Assembly: GCA_023475105.1 (NCBI GenBank)
Contig: JAMCWJ010000037.1
Span: 1-60,754, forward strand
Length of the DNA stretch: 60,754 nt
Direction: 5' to 3'
DNA from: Nitrospirota bacterium
GTDB lineage: Bacteria; Nitrospirota; Thermodesulfovibrionia; Thermodesulfovibrionales; UBA9159
The notes under the pieces were generated by a model. It searched no databases. It had not been told where the DNA came from and was given only the letters and a program-made list of their open reading frames with translations. Position numbers and translations under genes: made by a program. Positions 15,103-27,368 of the stretch are shown piece after piece (positions within the stretch are counted from its first letter, which is position 1; every line of letters starts with the position of its first letter).

Positions 15103-16391
15103 AGGGGTTCCCCGTCCAGGGAATGTTTTCTCGCTCTGACGATCCTTACCGGAACGGTCGAGCCGATGCAGAAGGCGTTTCCGACGAAATTCACAATCTT
15201 GTTCGACCTTGTCCTTCCGCTCAGCACCTTGTTGTCCGTCTCACTCAGACCCTCAACCAATACTTTCTGAACTGAACCTTCAAGTTTTTTATTTAGTTTC
15301 AACGTGATCTCATCCTGGACCTCAAGTATCTCCAAGATCCTGCGTGATTTTATTTCATCCATAACTTGAGGATTCATTACAGCGGCTGCTGTCCCGGTCC
15401 TCGGAGAGAACTTAAAGGCGAATATGCCATCGAACTCAACGTCCGCGAGTGCGGAAATCGTCTGCTGGTGGTCGGCATCCGTCTCACCGGGGAAACCTGT
15501 AATTATGTCCGTTGTGAGGGAAATCCCCGGAACTTTGCTTCTCAGGCGGTCGATCCTGCGGCGGTATTCGTCATAGGAATAACCTCGGTTCATCGACTCC
15601 AAAATCCTCGTTGAGCCGGACTGAAGGGGGAGATGAAAATGCTCACATACCTTTTCGAGTTCCCCTATGGCCGATATCAACCTCTCCGAGAGATCTCTCG
15701 GATGGGAGGTAACGAACCTGATCCGTTCGATTCCGGCAACGGAATTGATCTTTTCGAGCAATTCCGGAAAACCTATCTCGCTCCTGTATGAATTCACGTT
15801 CTGACCGAGAAGGGTCACTTCCCTGAATCCCCTTTCGGCAAGCTCTTCTATCTCCCTGAGGATGTTCGCCGAAGGTCTGCTCCTTTCCCTTCCCCTTGTG
15901 TAAGGCACAACACAGTAGCTGCAAAAATTATTGCAGCCGTACATGACCGCGACCCAGGCCCTGCTGCCCGACGCCCTGATTGCAGGCAGGTCCTTTTCAG
16001 CAAGGCCGGGGTTGTCGCCGTCGGCGACCGTAGGAGCGCTCCTTCTTACAAGGTCGGCGAGGAGATGGATATTCTGGGGACCGAAAACGAAATCGACATA
16101 GGGAGCCCTTTTCAATACCTTTTCGCCCTGCTGCTGCGCAATGCATCCTGCTACCGCGATCCTGAGGTTCGGGTTCTTCTTTTTAAGCTTCCTGATCCTT
16201 CCGAGCCGGCTGAAGAACTTCTGCTCTGCCTTGTGCCTGATGCTGCAGGTATTGAAGACAATGAGGTCCGATTCTCCCGCGCTGTCGGCGGCACGATATC
16301 CTTCGCGGCTCAGGACTCCCGAGATCTTTTCTGAATCGTGGACATTCATCTGGCAGCCGAAGGTCTCTATATAAAAGCGCTTTCCGGGCAT
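15099..16391 (-). CDS. miaB: tRNA i6A37 methylthiotransferase MiaB
   Basis: About 430 aa. It adds methylthio to N6-isopentenyladenosine-37 of tRNA. The UPF0004/MTTase domain (FYIETFGCQMNVHDSE), the radical SAM motif (GCNNFCSYCVVPYTRG) and a C-terminal TRAM domain are all present. I chose the ATG at 16391 (MPGKRFYIE); a GTG at 16406 is in frame but would lie upstream of the predicted -10 box. There is no Shine-Dalgarno sequence at the ATG, and the -10 element sits 5 bases before it, so translation may be leaderless. The gene is followed by mtaB with a 4-base overlap. Confidence 0.95.
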   Translation of the reverse strand: MPGKRFYIETFGCQMNVHDSEKISGVLSREGYRAADSAGESDLIVFNTCSIRHKAEQKFFSRLGRIRKLKKKNPNLRIAVAGCIAQQQGEKVLKRAPYVDFVFGPQNIHLLADLVRRSAPTVADGDNPGLAEKDLPAIRASGSRAWVAVMYGCNNFCSYCVVPYTRGRERSRPSANILREIEELAERGFREVTLLGQNVNSYRSEIGFPELLEKINSVAGIERIRFVTSHPRDLSERLISAIGELEKVCEHFHLPLQSGSTRILESMNRGYSYDEYRRRIDRLRSKVPGISLTTDIITGFPGETDADHQQTISALADVEFDGIFAFKFSPRTGTAAAVMNPQVMDEIKSRRILEILEVQDEITLKLNKKLEGSVQKVLVEGLSETDNKVLSGRTRSNKIVNFVGNAFCIGSTVPVRIVRARKHSLDGEPL

Positions 16392-16396
16392 CCATA

Positions 16397-16426
16397 AAAA
16401 TACCACGATTGTTTTCGTCTACGCAA
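16397..16426 (-). promoter_or_regulatory. Promoter of miaB with probable leaderless start
   Basis: On the minus strand, TTGCGT (16426-16421), an 18-base spacer and TATTTT (16402-16397). Only five bases then separate it from the ATG at 16391. The rest of the gap to the bactofilin stop (16427-16546) shows nothing assignable. Confidence 0.5.
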
Positions 16427-16546
16427 GTAAGCCGTGAGGGACTTGCCTAGGCCTGAGGGATGCCTTCCCTTCCCTACAACAAAGTAAAGAGACAAAAGCC
16501 TCGGAACAGGGCGAGAAGAGCACGGAGACTCTGTGCCGCCGACCTG

Positions 16547-16924
16547 TTACCCGGCCCTCTCCTTCGTCGGAAGTTCGACCACATTCGACCCTTCCCTGTT
16601 CATAGTCGTGCGCCCATCGAGTACGCCGCCCTCCGACACAGTCAGCTTCGCCGCAGAGATCTCCCCGATGACTTGACCTTTCGACTTGATTTCGAGTATT
16701 TCCCTGGCCGAGATAGTGCCCTCCACCCTGCCCCCGACGATGATACCCCTGGCGGTGACGTCCCCCTTCAGCGTTGACTTTTCTCCGAGTATAAGCCAAT
16801 CAGCCTCGATGTTTCCCTCGACCGAGCCGTCTATCCTGAGCGTCCCTTTGGACTTGATATCCCCTTTGAAATGCGAGTTCGTGCCGACGAGCGACTCCAG
16901 TTTCTCGGTATTCTTCGAAAACAT
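16547..16924 (-). CDS. Bactofilin (polymer-forming cytoskeletal protein)
   Basis: 125 aa. Bactofilins form nucleotide-free filaments of right-handed beta-helix and position cell-wall enzymes. The core (about 15-105) has repeated short beta strands with regular Gly and Ile/Val spacing, as in GTLRIDGSVEGNI and GRVEGTISAREIL. Short polar tails flank it. The gene follows an M23 peptidase by one base, with the AGGGAGG ribosome-binding site inside the peptidase's last codons. Bactofilin-M23 pairs are a known functional linkage (LmdC/BacA-type systems), so this bactofilin probably localises that peptidase. Confidence 0.93.
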   Translation of the reverse strand: MFSKNTEKLESLVGTNSHFKGDIKSKGTLRIDGSVEGNIEADWLILGEKSTLKGDVTARGIIVGGRVEGTISAREILEIKSKGQVIGEISAAKLTVSEGGVLDGRTTMNREGSNVVELPTKERAG

Positions 16925-16925
16925 T

Positions 16926-17757
16926 CTATGACCTCCCTTCCATGAACGGTGCGGGGTTGATATGTCTCCCTTCCTTCCATATCTCGTAATGGGAATGCGG
17001 ACCGGTGCTGCTTCCGGTCGTACCGGAATGTGCGATAATCTCTCCTCTTTTCACACGCCGGCCTACGCTCACCACGGTGTCCTTGTTATGGGCATAGAAG
17101 GTGGAATAGCCGAAGCCGTGTTCGAGGACGACCAGGTTCCCGCTGCCGCCGCTCCATCCGGAAAAACTGACCACGCCATCGGCCGTGGCCCTGACAGGAG
17201 TGCCCTGACTTACGGAAATGTCGACTCCCGAGTGGAAATCACGGCCCCCATGCAAAGGGTTTTCCCTCACCCCGTAAGCGGAGGTAACACTGCCGGGGAC
17301 GGGCCACCCCTTCGGCGTCGCAAGATAGACGTCTTTCTGCTCCTTCAGGTATTCCCTGATGTCCTTCACCCGTTCCATGGTGCTTTTGATCTGGCCCTTC
17401 AGGGCTTCCATGTCGATTGAACCGCTGTCGCCTGAATAATGCACGTTCTCCAGCACTTTTTCTTTTGAGCCGAGGGAAAAGAGCTGCCTGAATTCGGATT
17501 CCGCCTTTCTCAGGGCGTTCATCGTGGCGTTCAGTTCAAGAAACTGACCCGAATAATAGTTCACCTTCTCCTTCATCTTGCGATACTCAAAGGTATCGAC
17601 CGCAACGGACAGGACATAGAACGAACCTGTAAGCCACAGGGCAACAGACAGCACGATTCCTATGGAAGGGATCTTCAGACTGAAAGGTTCTGATTTACTG
17701 TGGGGGATTAACATAATCGTGATGGGCGTAAAAAGCTTTCGCACAAACCTCTTGACC

Positions 17758-17765
<8 letters not shown>
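16926..17765 (-). CDS. M23 family murein endopeptidase, membrane-anchored
   Basis: 279 aa. A basic N-terminus and one membrane segment (about 30-52) anchor it. A coiled-coil-like stretch (about 55-140) follows, and then a LytM/M23 domain with the zinc motif HSGVD and the HSHYE motif. All metal ligands appear present, so it should be a catalytically active peptidoglycan endopeptidase in the periplasm. It starts at ATG 17765 with GGAGG seven bases upstream, overlapping the end of purM by 8 bases. It is coupled to the bactofilin gene downstream, suggesting a shape- or division-related module. Confidence 0.92.
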
Positions 17766-20444
<2,679 letters not shown>

Positions 20445-20480
20445 CCCCGACAGGCCGGTAACCGGTTTCGCAAGAGTTAC

Positions 20481-22022
20481 ATGACCGACAAGAACAGAAT
20501 ATTAGTCCTCGATTTCGGGTCTCAGTATACGCAGCTTATCGCGAGGAGGATAAGGGAAAACAAGGTATACTCAGAGATCCTTCCCTTCAATGCACCCATC
20601 GGGAAGATCGCCTCATTCCAGCCGAAAGGGCTCGTTCTTTCGGGCGGACCTTCGAGCGTGTACGACCGCGATGCCACTATTCCGGACAAGGGCATATTTG
20701 CGCTCGACATCCCTGTGCTCGGCATCTGCTACGGCATGCAGCTTATGGCCCACATGCTCGGGGGTAAGGTCGGGAGAGCGCTGAAAAGGGAATATGGAAA
20801 AGCCGAACTCGCCGTTGACGATCCCGGAGACCTCCTTGCCGGCATACCGGAGAAGAACGTCGTCTGGATGAGTCACGGCGACAGGATCGAGAAAGTTCCC
20901 ACCGGTTTCTCGGGCATCGCCCATACCGCCAACTCCCCTGTTGCTGCCATGGCGAACAGGGAGAAAAGATTTTACGCCCTTCAGTTCCATCCCGAAGTGG
21001 TCCATACGGAGCGCGGCGCACGGATACTCAAGAACTTCGTTGCCAAGATATGCGGCTGCAGACCCACGTGGACGATGAAGTCCTTCATCGAAACCTCGAA
21101 AAAAGAGATCAGCGAAACGAGCGACGGCAAGCGGGTTGTCTGCGGTATAAGCGGAGGCGTAGACTCGGCGGTCACGGCAGTCCTTGTCCACGAGGCGATC
21201 GGAGACGCTCTCACCTGCATCTTTGTCGACAACGGTCTGCTCAGGGCCGGGGAGGCAAAGAAGGTCGAAGAGACCCTTCGGAGCGCCTTTCACATGAAGA
21301 TACGCTGCGTCGATGCCGCGCCGAGGTTTCTGGCGAGACTCGCAGGCATAGCCGACCCGGAGAGGAAAAGGAAGATCATCGGAAACGAATTCATACGGGT
21401 GTTCGAGGACGAGGCGATGAAAATACGGAACGTCGGGTTCCTTGCCCAGGGCACGCTCTATCCCGATGTGATAGAGAGCACTTCCTTCAAGGGGCCTTCC
21501 GCCACGATCAAGAGCCACCACAACGTAGGGGGATTGCTCAAGAAAATGAAACTGAAGCTTATCGAGCCGCTCAGGGAACTCTTCAAAGATGAGGTGCGCC
21601 AGCTCGGAAAAGAGCTCGGCATGCCGGAGGAAATAATTCAGCGCCATCCCTTTCCCGGCCCGGGACTCGCCATTCGGTGCATAGGAGATATTACAAAAGA
21701 GAGGCTCGAGACCCTGAGAAAAGCGGACGCTATCGTCCTCGAAGAGATCAAGACAGCAGGGCTCTATCGCAAACTGTGGCAGGCCTTTGCGGTGCTCCTT
21801 CCGGTAAAGAGCGTCGGGGTGATGGGCGACAGCAGGACCTACGAGAACGTGATTGCGGTGAGAAGCGTCAATTCCGTCGACGGCATGACTGCGGACTGGG
21901 GCAGGATCCCCTACGAGGTGATGGGCAACATATCGAACAGGATCATAAACGAAGTGAAGGGCGTGAACAGGGTCGTGTACGATATTACATCAAAACCGCC
22001 CGGCACAATCGAGTGGGAATGA
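20481..22022 (+). CDS. guaA: GMP synthase (glutamine-hydrolysing)
   Basis: 513 aa, XMP to GMP with glutamine amide transfer. The N-terminal class I amidotransferase has the nucleophile in [15 protein letters not shown] and the His/Glu pair in QFHPEV. The ATP-pyrophosphatase domain has the PP-loop GISGGVDSA, and the C-terminal dimerisation domain ends PPGTIEWE. No strong ribosome-binding site is seen before the ATG. The gene probably depends on guaB transcription. The stop overlaps the ispA start (ATGA). Confidence 0.97.
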   Translation: MTDKNRILVLDFGSQYTQLIARRIRENKVYSEILPFNAPIGKIASFQPKGLVLSGGPSSVYDRDATIPDKGIFALDIPVLGICYGMQLMAHMLGGKVGRALKREYGKAELAVDDPGDLLAGIPEKNVVWMSHGDRIEKVPTGFSGIAHTANSPVAAMANREKRFYALQFHPEVVHTERGARILKNFVAKICGCRPTWTMKSFIETSKKEISETSDGKRVVCGISGGVDSAVTAVLVHEAIGDALTCIFVDNGLLRAGEAKKVEETLRSAFHMKIRCVDAAPRFLARLAGIADPERKRKIIGNEFIRVFEDEAMKIRNVGFLAQGTLYPDVIESTSFKGPSATIKSHHNVGGLLKKMKLKLIEPLRELFKDEVRQLGKELGMPEEIIQRHPFPGPGLAIRCIGDITKERLETLRKADAIVLEEIKTAGLYRKLWQAFAVLLPVKSVGVMGDSRTYENVIAVRSVNSVDGMTADWGRIPYEVMGNISNRIINEVKGVNRVVYDITSKPPGTIEWE

Positions 22023-22921
22023 CCCCGCATAGGGATATACAGTCCTATCTCAGGGCCAGAAAGGGCCTCATCGACGCCTTCCTCTCGTCGCACTTCTCAT
22101 CGCCCTTTGTATCCCGGGACCTCGGCGCGAGCATGGCGTACTCGCTCTTCGCCGGCGGGAAAAGAATACGCCCCGTCCTCGCCCTCGCTTCCTATGAGGC
22201 ATGCGGAGGCGCCCCTCAGGATATCGTCCCTCTCGTATCCGCGCTCGAGCTTATCCACACCTATTCCCTCATCCACGATGACCTCCCGGCAATGGACAAT
22301 GACGATCTCCGGCGCGGAAAGCCGACGAATCACAAGGTCTTCGGCGAGGGCATGGCGATCCTCGCGGGGGACGCCCTCCTGACGGAGGCCTTCCTGCTGC
22401 TGTCGAGCGGCGGAAACCGCTTTTCCGGGGCCCGGGGCGGCGCCGTGCTGAAGGTCGTCCGTGAAATTGCGATGGCTGCCGGGGCCCACGGGATGGTGGG
22501 AGGACAGGCTGCGGACATCCTGTCCGAGGGGACTGCAATGGATGGTGAAAGGCTCTCATTCATCCATGCGCACAAGACGGGGGCGCTCATCACGGTCTCC
22601 GTGAGAATGGGCGCCATCCTTGCCGGGGCAAAGAACAGGGAACTCGGCGCCCTCACCCGCTACGGGGAAAGCATCGGCCTTGCCTTTCAGATAGTCGACG
22701 ATATTCTGGACGTGAAGGGCGATGCAGCGGAGATGGGCAAGCCGACGGGCTCCGATGAGCGAAAGAAGAAAGCGACCTACCCCGCCCTCTATGGAATAGA
22801 CGCTTCTGCGGAGAGAGCGGAAGCGCTCATCCGGAACGCCGTCGATTCCCTGAAGGCCTTCCCCCCCTCCGCCGACCCCCTGCGGGAGATCGCGATGTTT
22901 ATCCTGACGAGGGGCAACTGA
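22019..22921 (+). CDS. ispA: Polyprenyl (farnesyl/geranylgeranyl) diphosphate synthase
   Basis: 300 aa trans-isoprenyl diphosphate synthase. The first aspartate-rich motif is DDLPAMD with the typical short-chain spacing, and the second is [14 protein letters not shown] binds the pyrophosphate. Product length (C15 or C20) cannot be fixed by eye. The ATG at 22019 overlaps the guaA stop by four bases. dxs follows 11 bases later, so the pair feeds isoprenoid precursor and chain synthesis. Confidence 0.93.
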   Translation: MTPHRDIQSYLRARKGLIDAFLSSHFSSPFVSRDLGASMAYSLFAGGKRIRPVLALASYEACGGAPQDIVPLVSALELIHTYSLIHDDLPAMDNDDLRRGKPTNHKVFGEGMAILAGDALLTEAFLLLSSGGNRFSGARGGAVLKVVREIAMAAGAHGMVGGQAADILSEGTAMDGERLSFIHAHKTGALITVSVRMGAILAGAKNRELGALTRYGESIGLAFQIVDDILDVKGDAAEMGKPTGSDERKKKATYPALYGIDASAERAEALIRNAVDSLKAFPPSADPLREIAMFILTRGN

Positions 22922-22932
22922 GGGAAGGAGAG

Positions 22933-24822
22933 ATGGTGATCGAACATATACAATCTCCTGAGGATCTGAAAAAGGTCCCGAAAGACAGGCTCGCGCTGCT
23001 CGCAGAAGAGTTGAGGGATCTGATCATAGAGCAGGTCTCCTGCGACGGGGGCCATCTCGCATCCAATCTCGGCGTCGTCGAACTGACCATAGCCCTTCAC
23101 TATGTCTTCAGCACCCCTTCGGACAAGATCATCTGGGACGTCGGACATCAGTCGTATTCCCACAAAATCCTGACCGGCAGATACGGGGAGTTTTCGACGC
23201 TGCGTAAATACAAGGGCCTGTCCGGTTTCCCGAGGATCGCGGAGAGCCCTCACGACTCCTTCGGCACGGGGCACAGTTCGACGTCTATCTCCGCGGCCAT
23301 CGGCATGATCGAGGCGAGGGACAAGAAGGGAGAGCATTTCAAGGTCATCCCCGTTATCGGCGACGGCGCTATGACCTCGGGTCTCGCCTTCGAGGGACTC
23401 AACCACGCGGGTCAGCTCAAGAAGGACATCATCGTCATATTGAACGACAACGAGATGTCCATCTCGAAAAATGTCGGTGCGCTCGCAGCCTACCTCAACC
23501 GGATACTCACCGGGGAAGCATATAAGAGATTCAAGAGGGAGATGAGGGCACTGATCGAGCAGATCCCGAAAGTGGGAGGGTCCGTGTCGAAGATGGCCCA
23601 GCGGGCCGAAGACTCTCTGAAGGGCTTCTTTTTGCCGGGTATGCTTTTCAGGGAACTCGGATTCACCTACTCAGGACCGATCGACGGACACGACATCGGC
23701 GCAATGATCGATACCCTCGGCAGGGCGAAGACGGCAGGGGAACCCCTGTTGATACACGTGATCACAAAAAAAGGAAGAGGCTATGAATTCTCCGAAAAAG
23801 ACCCCTGTGTGTTCCACGGGATAGGACCCTTCGACATGGATACGGGCACGCTCGTGTCCCACTCTTCCCTTCCCTCTTACAGTGATGTGTTCGGGGCAGC
23901 GGTGACGGAATGTGCAAGAAAGGACATCAGGGTCGTGGCGATCTCCGCTGCCATGAGGGAAGGCACGGGGCTCGACGTGTTTGCAAAGACCTTTCCCGAG
24001 AGGTTTTATGATGTGGGCATCGCGGAGCCCCACGCTGTCACTTTCGCTGCGGGTCTTGCCAGCCAGGGACTGCGGCCCGTGGTCGCCGTCTATTCGACGT
24101 TCCTTCAGAGGGCGTACGACGAGATCGTCCATGACGTCTGCCTCCAGAACCTTCCCGTGGTTTTTGCGGTAGATCGCGCCGGTATCGTGGGAGAGGACGG
24201 TGCGACCCATCAGGGCCTCTTCGACATTTCCTATTTGAGGCATATTCCGAACCTTGTCGTGATGGCGCCGAAGGACGGCCCCGAACTGAAAAGAATGCTC
24301 CGCCTGGCTCTGCAGCATGACGGGCCCTCGGCCATCCGTTATCCCCGGGGAAAGGTGGGACAGGGAGCGGAGGGAATGCGGGAAGATGCGGATCTGAGGA
24401 TCGGAAAGGCTGAGATGCTCGTCGACGGCGACGACATGGCGATTCTTGCGGTCGGTAACTGCGTCCGTCCCGCGCTGAAGGCGGCCGAAATGCTGAGGAA
24501 AGACGGGATCGGGGCCGGCGTCGTCAACGCACGCTTTCTCAAACCCCTCGACGAACCGCTCATCCTCTCCGTTTCGGCGAGGGTGAAGAAAGTGGTCACC
24601 GTCGAGGAGAACATTCTTGCCGGGGGCTTCGGTTCGGCCGTTCTCGAATGCCTCAGCAGGGCCGGGGTGACAGATGTGTCGCTAAAAAGGATCGGCGTGG
24701 ACGACGAATTTGTCGAGCACGGCTCCCAGGCGGTTCTCAGGAAGAAGTACGGTCTCGATGAAGAGGGGATTTGCCGGAGCTGCCGGGCCCACTTCTCTTC
24801 CCTCTCAATCGATCGCCTCTGA
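22933..24822 (+). CDS. dxs: 1-deoxy-D-xylulose-5-phosphate synthase
   Basis: 629 aa, thiamine-diphosphate enzyme joining pyruvate and glyceraldehyde-3-phosphate, first step of the MEP pathway. The thiamine motif GDGAMTSG with NDNEMS, the N-terminal HxxDVGHQSYSHKILTGR region and the transketolase pyrimidine-binding domain (GLASQGLRPVVAVYSTFLQRAYD) are intact. GGAAGGAG lies before the ATG. In related genomes tlyA often follows dxs directly; here a 1.7 kb stretch of minus-strand and decayed genes intervenes. Confidence 0.97.
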   Translation: MVIEHIQSPEDLKKVPKDRLALLAEELRDLIIEQVSCDGGHLASNLGVVELTIALHYVFSTPSDKIIWDVGHQSYSHKILTGRYGEFSTLRKYKGLSGFPRIAESPHDSFGTGHSSTSISAAIGMIEARDKKGEHFKVIPVIGDGAMTSGLAFEGLNHAGQLKKDIIVILNDNEMSISKNVGALAAYLNRILTGEAYKRFKREMRALIEQIPKVGGSVSKMAQRAEDSLKGFFLPGMLFRELGFTYSGPIDGHDIGAMIDTLGRAKTAGEPLLIHVITKKGRGYEFSEKDPCVFHGIGPFDMDTGTLVSHSSLPSYSDVFGAAVTECARKDIRVVAISAAMREGTGLDVFAKTFPERFYDVGIAEPHAVTFAAGLASQGLRPVVAVYSTFLQRAYDEIVHDVCLQNLPVVFAVDRAGIVGEDGATHQGLFDISYLRHIPNLVVMAPKDGPELKRMLRLALQHDGPSAIRYPRGKVGQGAEGMREDADLRIGKAEMLVDGDDMAILAVGNCVRPALKAAEMLRKDGIGAGVVNARFLKPLDEPLILSVSARVKKVVTVEENILAGGFGSAVLECLSRAGVTDVSLKRIGVDDEFVEHGSQAVLRKKYGLDEEGICRSCRAHFSSLSIDRL

Positions 24823-24911
24823 TTTCGCTCGACTCCCGGGTTTTCGTTTCCCCGCCTGTCCGCCGCGATGCATCGCCGGAAAGGGCACACACGGGGAAAA
24901 GACGCCGCCCG

Positions 24912-25136
24912 CTATTTCTTGAAGGCCTCCAGCTTGTCGAAACAATTCCGCAACACGGCGAGCATCTCGTCGGACAATTTCCGGATACCGTCCATACGTT
25001 CAACCGCCCTTACTAAAAGATCGTGCAATTCCTCGTCGCTTACCGACGCGTCCATAAGCTCCAGAGTCCCTTTCACCGCCATGATGTGTTCGCCCATCTG
25101 ATTCGCTATTTCTTCAAGCCCTTTCTTTTCCGTCAC
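24912..25136 (-). CDS. Small helical protein resembling a histidine-kinase dimerisation helix
   Basis: 74 aa, two predicted helices and no other domain. The segment GEHIMAVKGTLELMD followed by an acidic turn and VRAVERMDGIRKLSDEML looks like the two-helix hairpin (DHp) of sensor kinases, with a His at the phospho-acceptor position. There is no ATPase domain nearby. It could be a phosphotransfer relay or only a coiled hairpin. I chose the GTG at 25136 because AAAGGGG lies 6 bases upstream; a TTG at 25154 is an alternative. It sits between dxs and an enoyl-CoA hydratase gene, both tail-facing on this side. Confidence 0.55.
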   Translation of the reverse strand: MTEKKGLEEIANQMGEHIMAVKGTLELMDASVSDEELHDLLVRAVERMDGIRKLSDEMLAVLRNCFDKLEAFKK

Positions 25137-25172
25137 GTCCGTCCCCTTTCTCAAGGCCCCGCGTCTTCGGCA

Positions 25173-25943
25173 TCATACACCTTTGAACCTCGGCCTTCTC
25201 TTTTCGAGAAAGGCGTTCATCCCCTCGATGTGGTCCTCGGTCGCAAAACATTCCGAGAAGGAAACGACTTCGAATTCAAGCGCTTTTTCCCTGCCCCGGG
25301 TTTCGTTGACGAGGGACTTCGCGCATTTCAGGGCGAAGGGACTCTTTTGCGCGATCTCTTTAGCCGTCTCCTCTGCCTTCGCCATCAGTTCATCGTCCTT
25401 GACCACTTTGCCGACGATGAATTTCGCCAGCGCCTCTTCCGCGTCTACGCTCCTGCCCGTAAGAATCATCTCCTTTGCCCTTCCGATCCCCACCAGTCGC
25501 GAAAGGCGCTGCGTGCCTCCGAACCCCGGAATGATGCCGATGTTGATCTCGGGTTGCCCGAACTTCGCGTGCTCGCCGGCTATCCTGATGTCACAGGCGA
25601 GCACTATTTCGCAGCCTCCCCCCAGGGCATAACCGTTCACTGCGGCGATCACCGGCTTCGGCATATCCTCTATCCGGTCGCAGACTTTCTGCCCGAGACG
25701 TGAAAAATCCTCGGCCTGCTCCGGGTCCTTCTCTTTCATCTCCCTGATGTCCGCCCCGGCGGAGAAGTGTTTCCCGCCCGTAATGATGACGGCCCTCACT
25801 GCTTCGTCGTCTTCACATTCAGAGAGCGCTTCCCCGATTTCCCTCAGCATTTTCGTGCTGAGCACATTGAACGAGCCGGGCCTGTCCAGGATGATGATAC
25901 CCAGGCCGTCGCGCAGTTCTTTCCGGATCTCATCGGTACTCAT
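25173..25943 (-). CDS. Enoyl-CoA hydratase/isomerase (crotonase family)
   Basis: 256 aa. It hydrates 2-enoyl-CoA in beta-oxidation or a related pathway. The oxyanion-hole segments [10 protein letters not shown] and [10 protein letters not shown] are present. Both catalytic glutamates of true hydratases are visible (GGGCE and GQPEINIG), so it is probably an active hydratase. The start ATG 25943 has GGGAGGG upstream. It overlaps by 14 bases the remnant of a 3-hydroxyacyl-CoA dehydrogenase gene, the usual operon partner. This seems to be the surviving gene of a partly deleted fatty-acid or butyrate operon. Confidence 0.9.
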   Translation of the reverse strand: MSTDEIRKELRDGLGIIILDRPGSFNVLSTKMLREIGEALSECEDDEAVRAVIITGGKHFSAGADIREMKEKDPEQAEDFSRLGQKVCDRIEDMPKPVIAAVNGYALGGGCEIVLACDIRIAGEHAKFGQPEINIGIIPGFGGTQRLSRLVGIGRAKEMILTGRSVDAEEALAKFIVGKVVKDDELMAKAEETAKEIAQKSPFALKCAKSLVNETRGREKALEFEVVSFSECFATEDHIEGMNAFLEKRRPRFKGV

Positions 25944-26175
25944 AAAATCCCTCCCCGCTCTTTCTCCCGAGCTTTCCCCCTGCCACCATTTTTCTAAGCA
26001 AGGGACAGGGTCTGTATTTTTCTCCTGCCTCGGCGTGCAGAATCCCGAGAATGTCCAGACAGACATCGAGGCCGACAAAATCGGCAAGTTCGAGCGGTCC
26101 CGTCGGATGGTTCGCGCCCCATTTCATGATCGCATCGATCCCTTCTTTCGTGGCGACGCCCTCCTGAAGACAGTA
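25930..26175 (-). pseudogene. 3-hydroxyacyl-CoA dehydrogenase, C-terminal remnant
   Basis: The minus-strand frame from about 26175 encodes [30 protein letters not shown] and [12 protein letters not shown], the classic C-terminal domain of 3-hydroxybutyryl-CoA dehydrogenases. Homology stops abruptly upstream of YCLQ. The NAD-binding domain and about two-thirds of the gene are absent. The stop overlaps the enoyl-CoA hydratase start, the arrangement expected in an intact hbd-crt operon. The remaining piece probably has no function of its own, although it may still carry the downstream gene's ribosome-binding site. Confidence 0.85.
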
Positions 26176-26301
26176 GAATCCTCTTTTCCCTGTTTCCTAT
26201 GCAGCGAGCGGTTTCGCTGCTCTAATTTTCATTATAGAGAAATTTCGGCGTGTGTAAATACGGACCTGCCAGGATCAGCCCGGTACCACTATGAAGATGA
26301 G

Positions 26302-26511
26302 ATGAGCGGCATGGACTTTTCTTTTACCGAAGAGCAGGAGCTGGAGCAGTTCAGATGTGGTACATGGGAACGCGTTCCTCGGAATCGCCTCGACGGAGGC
26401 CGGCGGAGGTTCCGACATTGCCTCTCTTTCCGCGTCGGAGCGGAAGGCGCCCAGAACATCATGAAGATCATAATCGCGAAGGAACTGCTGGGGAAAGAAT
26501 TTTTTTCTTGA
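26302..26511 (+). pseudogene. Acyl-CoA dehydrogenase, heavily deleted remnant
   Basis: Three pieces of an acyl-CoA dehydrogenase remain in order on the plus strand. The N-terminus is MDFSFTEEQEL (ATG 26311). A middle piece in another frame, NAFLGIASTEAGGGSDIA, matches the substrate/FAD-binding T-E-x-x-x-G-S-D motif (26369 on). The C-terminus, EGAQNIMKIIIAKELLGKE, is back in the first frame. About 200 bases of an expected 1.1 kb survive. The gene is divergent from the hbd remnant. The precise joins suggest successive internal deletions. Confidence 0.75.
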
Positions 26512-26593
26512 CAAGTCCGCAGACTATCGCGGTTCCGAAAAGCCTCCCGCTTTTTCCGGATGCGCGTTGAAATCGGCGCCCGGATGCCGGGTC

Positions 26594-26602
26594 TGCTATA
26601 AT
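26594..26602 (+). promoter_or_regulatory. Extended -10 promoter of tlyA
   Basis: TG-C-TATAAT (TG 26594-26595, TATAAT 26597-26602). No -35 hexamer lies at the right distance. An in-frame ATG at 26601 lies within the -10 box, so the start at 26634 is preferred. Confidence 0.5.
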
Positions 26603-26633
26603 GGAACAAATTCAGGGGTGCTACAGACCGGAG

Positions 26634-27368
26634 ATGGAAAAGGAGCGTATCGATATCCTGCTTGTCGAAAAAGGCCTCGCTTCGAGTCGGGAGCGTGCCC
26701 GGGCGCTGATCATGGAGGGCAATGTCCTTGTGAACGGCGCGCCTGTCGCCAAGGCAGGTACTGCAGTCGATCCGCTGGCGAGGATAGAACTGAGAGGTCG
26801 AGAAACCCCCTATGTCAGCAGGGGGGGGCTCAAGCTCGAGGCCGCCCTCGACCATTTCGGGATTAACCTTGAGGGACTTGCCGCAATGGATGTTGGCGCT
26901 TCGACGGGTGGGTTCACGGACTGCATGCTGAAGAGAGGCGCGAGGAAGGTGTACTGTATCGATGTCGGCTACGGTCAGCTCTCATGGTCCCTCAGGAACG
27001 ACCCTAGGGTCATACTGATCGAGAGGACGAACATACGGCATCTCGAAAGGGACAGGGTGCCCGAGGCGGTGGATTTTGTGACGATCGACGTCTCTTTCAT
27101 CTCGTTGAAACTGGTGATCCCAAAAGTGCTCGAATTTATCGCGCAGCAGGGAGGGATACTCGCCCTCGTGAAGCCGCAGTTCGAAGTCGGCAAGGGGGAA
27201 GTAGGCAAGGGCGGGATTGTACGCGACGAGGCAAAAAGAATGGGTGCAGTCGAGACGGTGAAGCGGTTCAGCGAAAACGCAGGATTAAGAACCTCGCCTG
27301 TCTTTCGGTCGCCCCTTCCCGGGCAGAAGGGCAATATCGAATATTTCCTGTATTTGAGGAGGGAGTAA
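26634..27368 (+). CDS. tlyA: TlyA-family rRNA 2'-O-methyltransferase
   Basis: 244 aa. An N-terminal S4 RNA-binding domain (RIDILLVEKGLASSRERARALI) is joined to an FtsJ-like SAM methyltransferase domain (DVGASTGGFTDC, and ALVKPQFEVGKGEVGKGG). TlyA enzymes methylate ribose in 16S and/or 23S rRNA; a haemolysin role for the family is a historical label. The start ATG 26634 follows CCGGAG. The stop overlaps the next gene's start by one base. Confidence 0.92.
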   Translation: MEKERIDILLVEKGLASSRERARALIMEGNVLVNGAPVAKAGTAVDPLARIELRGRETPYVSRGGLKLEAALDHFGINLEGLAAMDVGASTGGFTDCMLKRGARKVYCIDVGYGQLSWSLRNDPRVILIERTNIRHLERDRVPEAVDFVTIDVSFISLKLVIPKVLEFIAQQGGILALVKPQFEVGKGEVGKGGIVRDEAKRMGAVETVKRFSENAGLRTSPVFRSPLPGQKGNIEYFLYLRRE

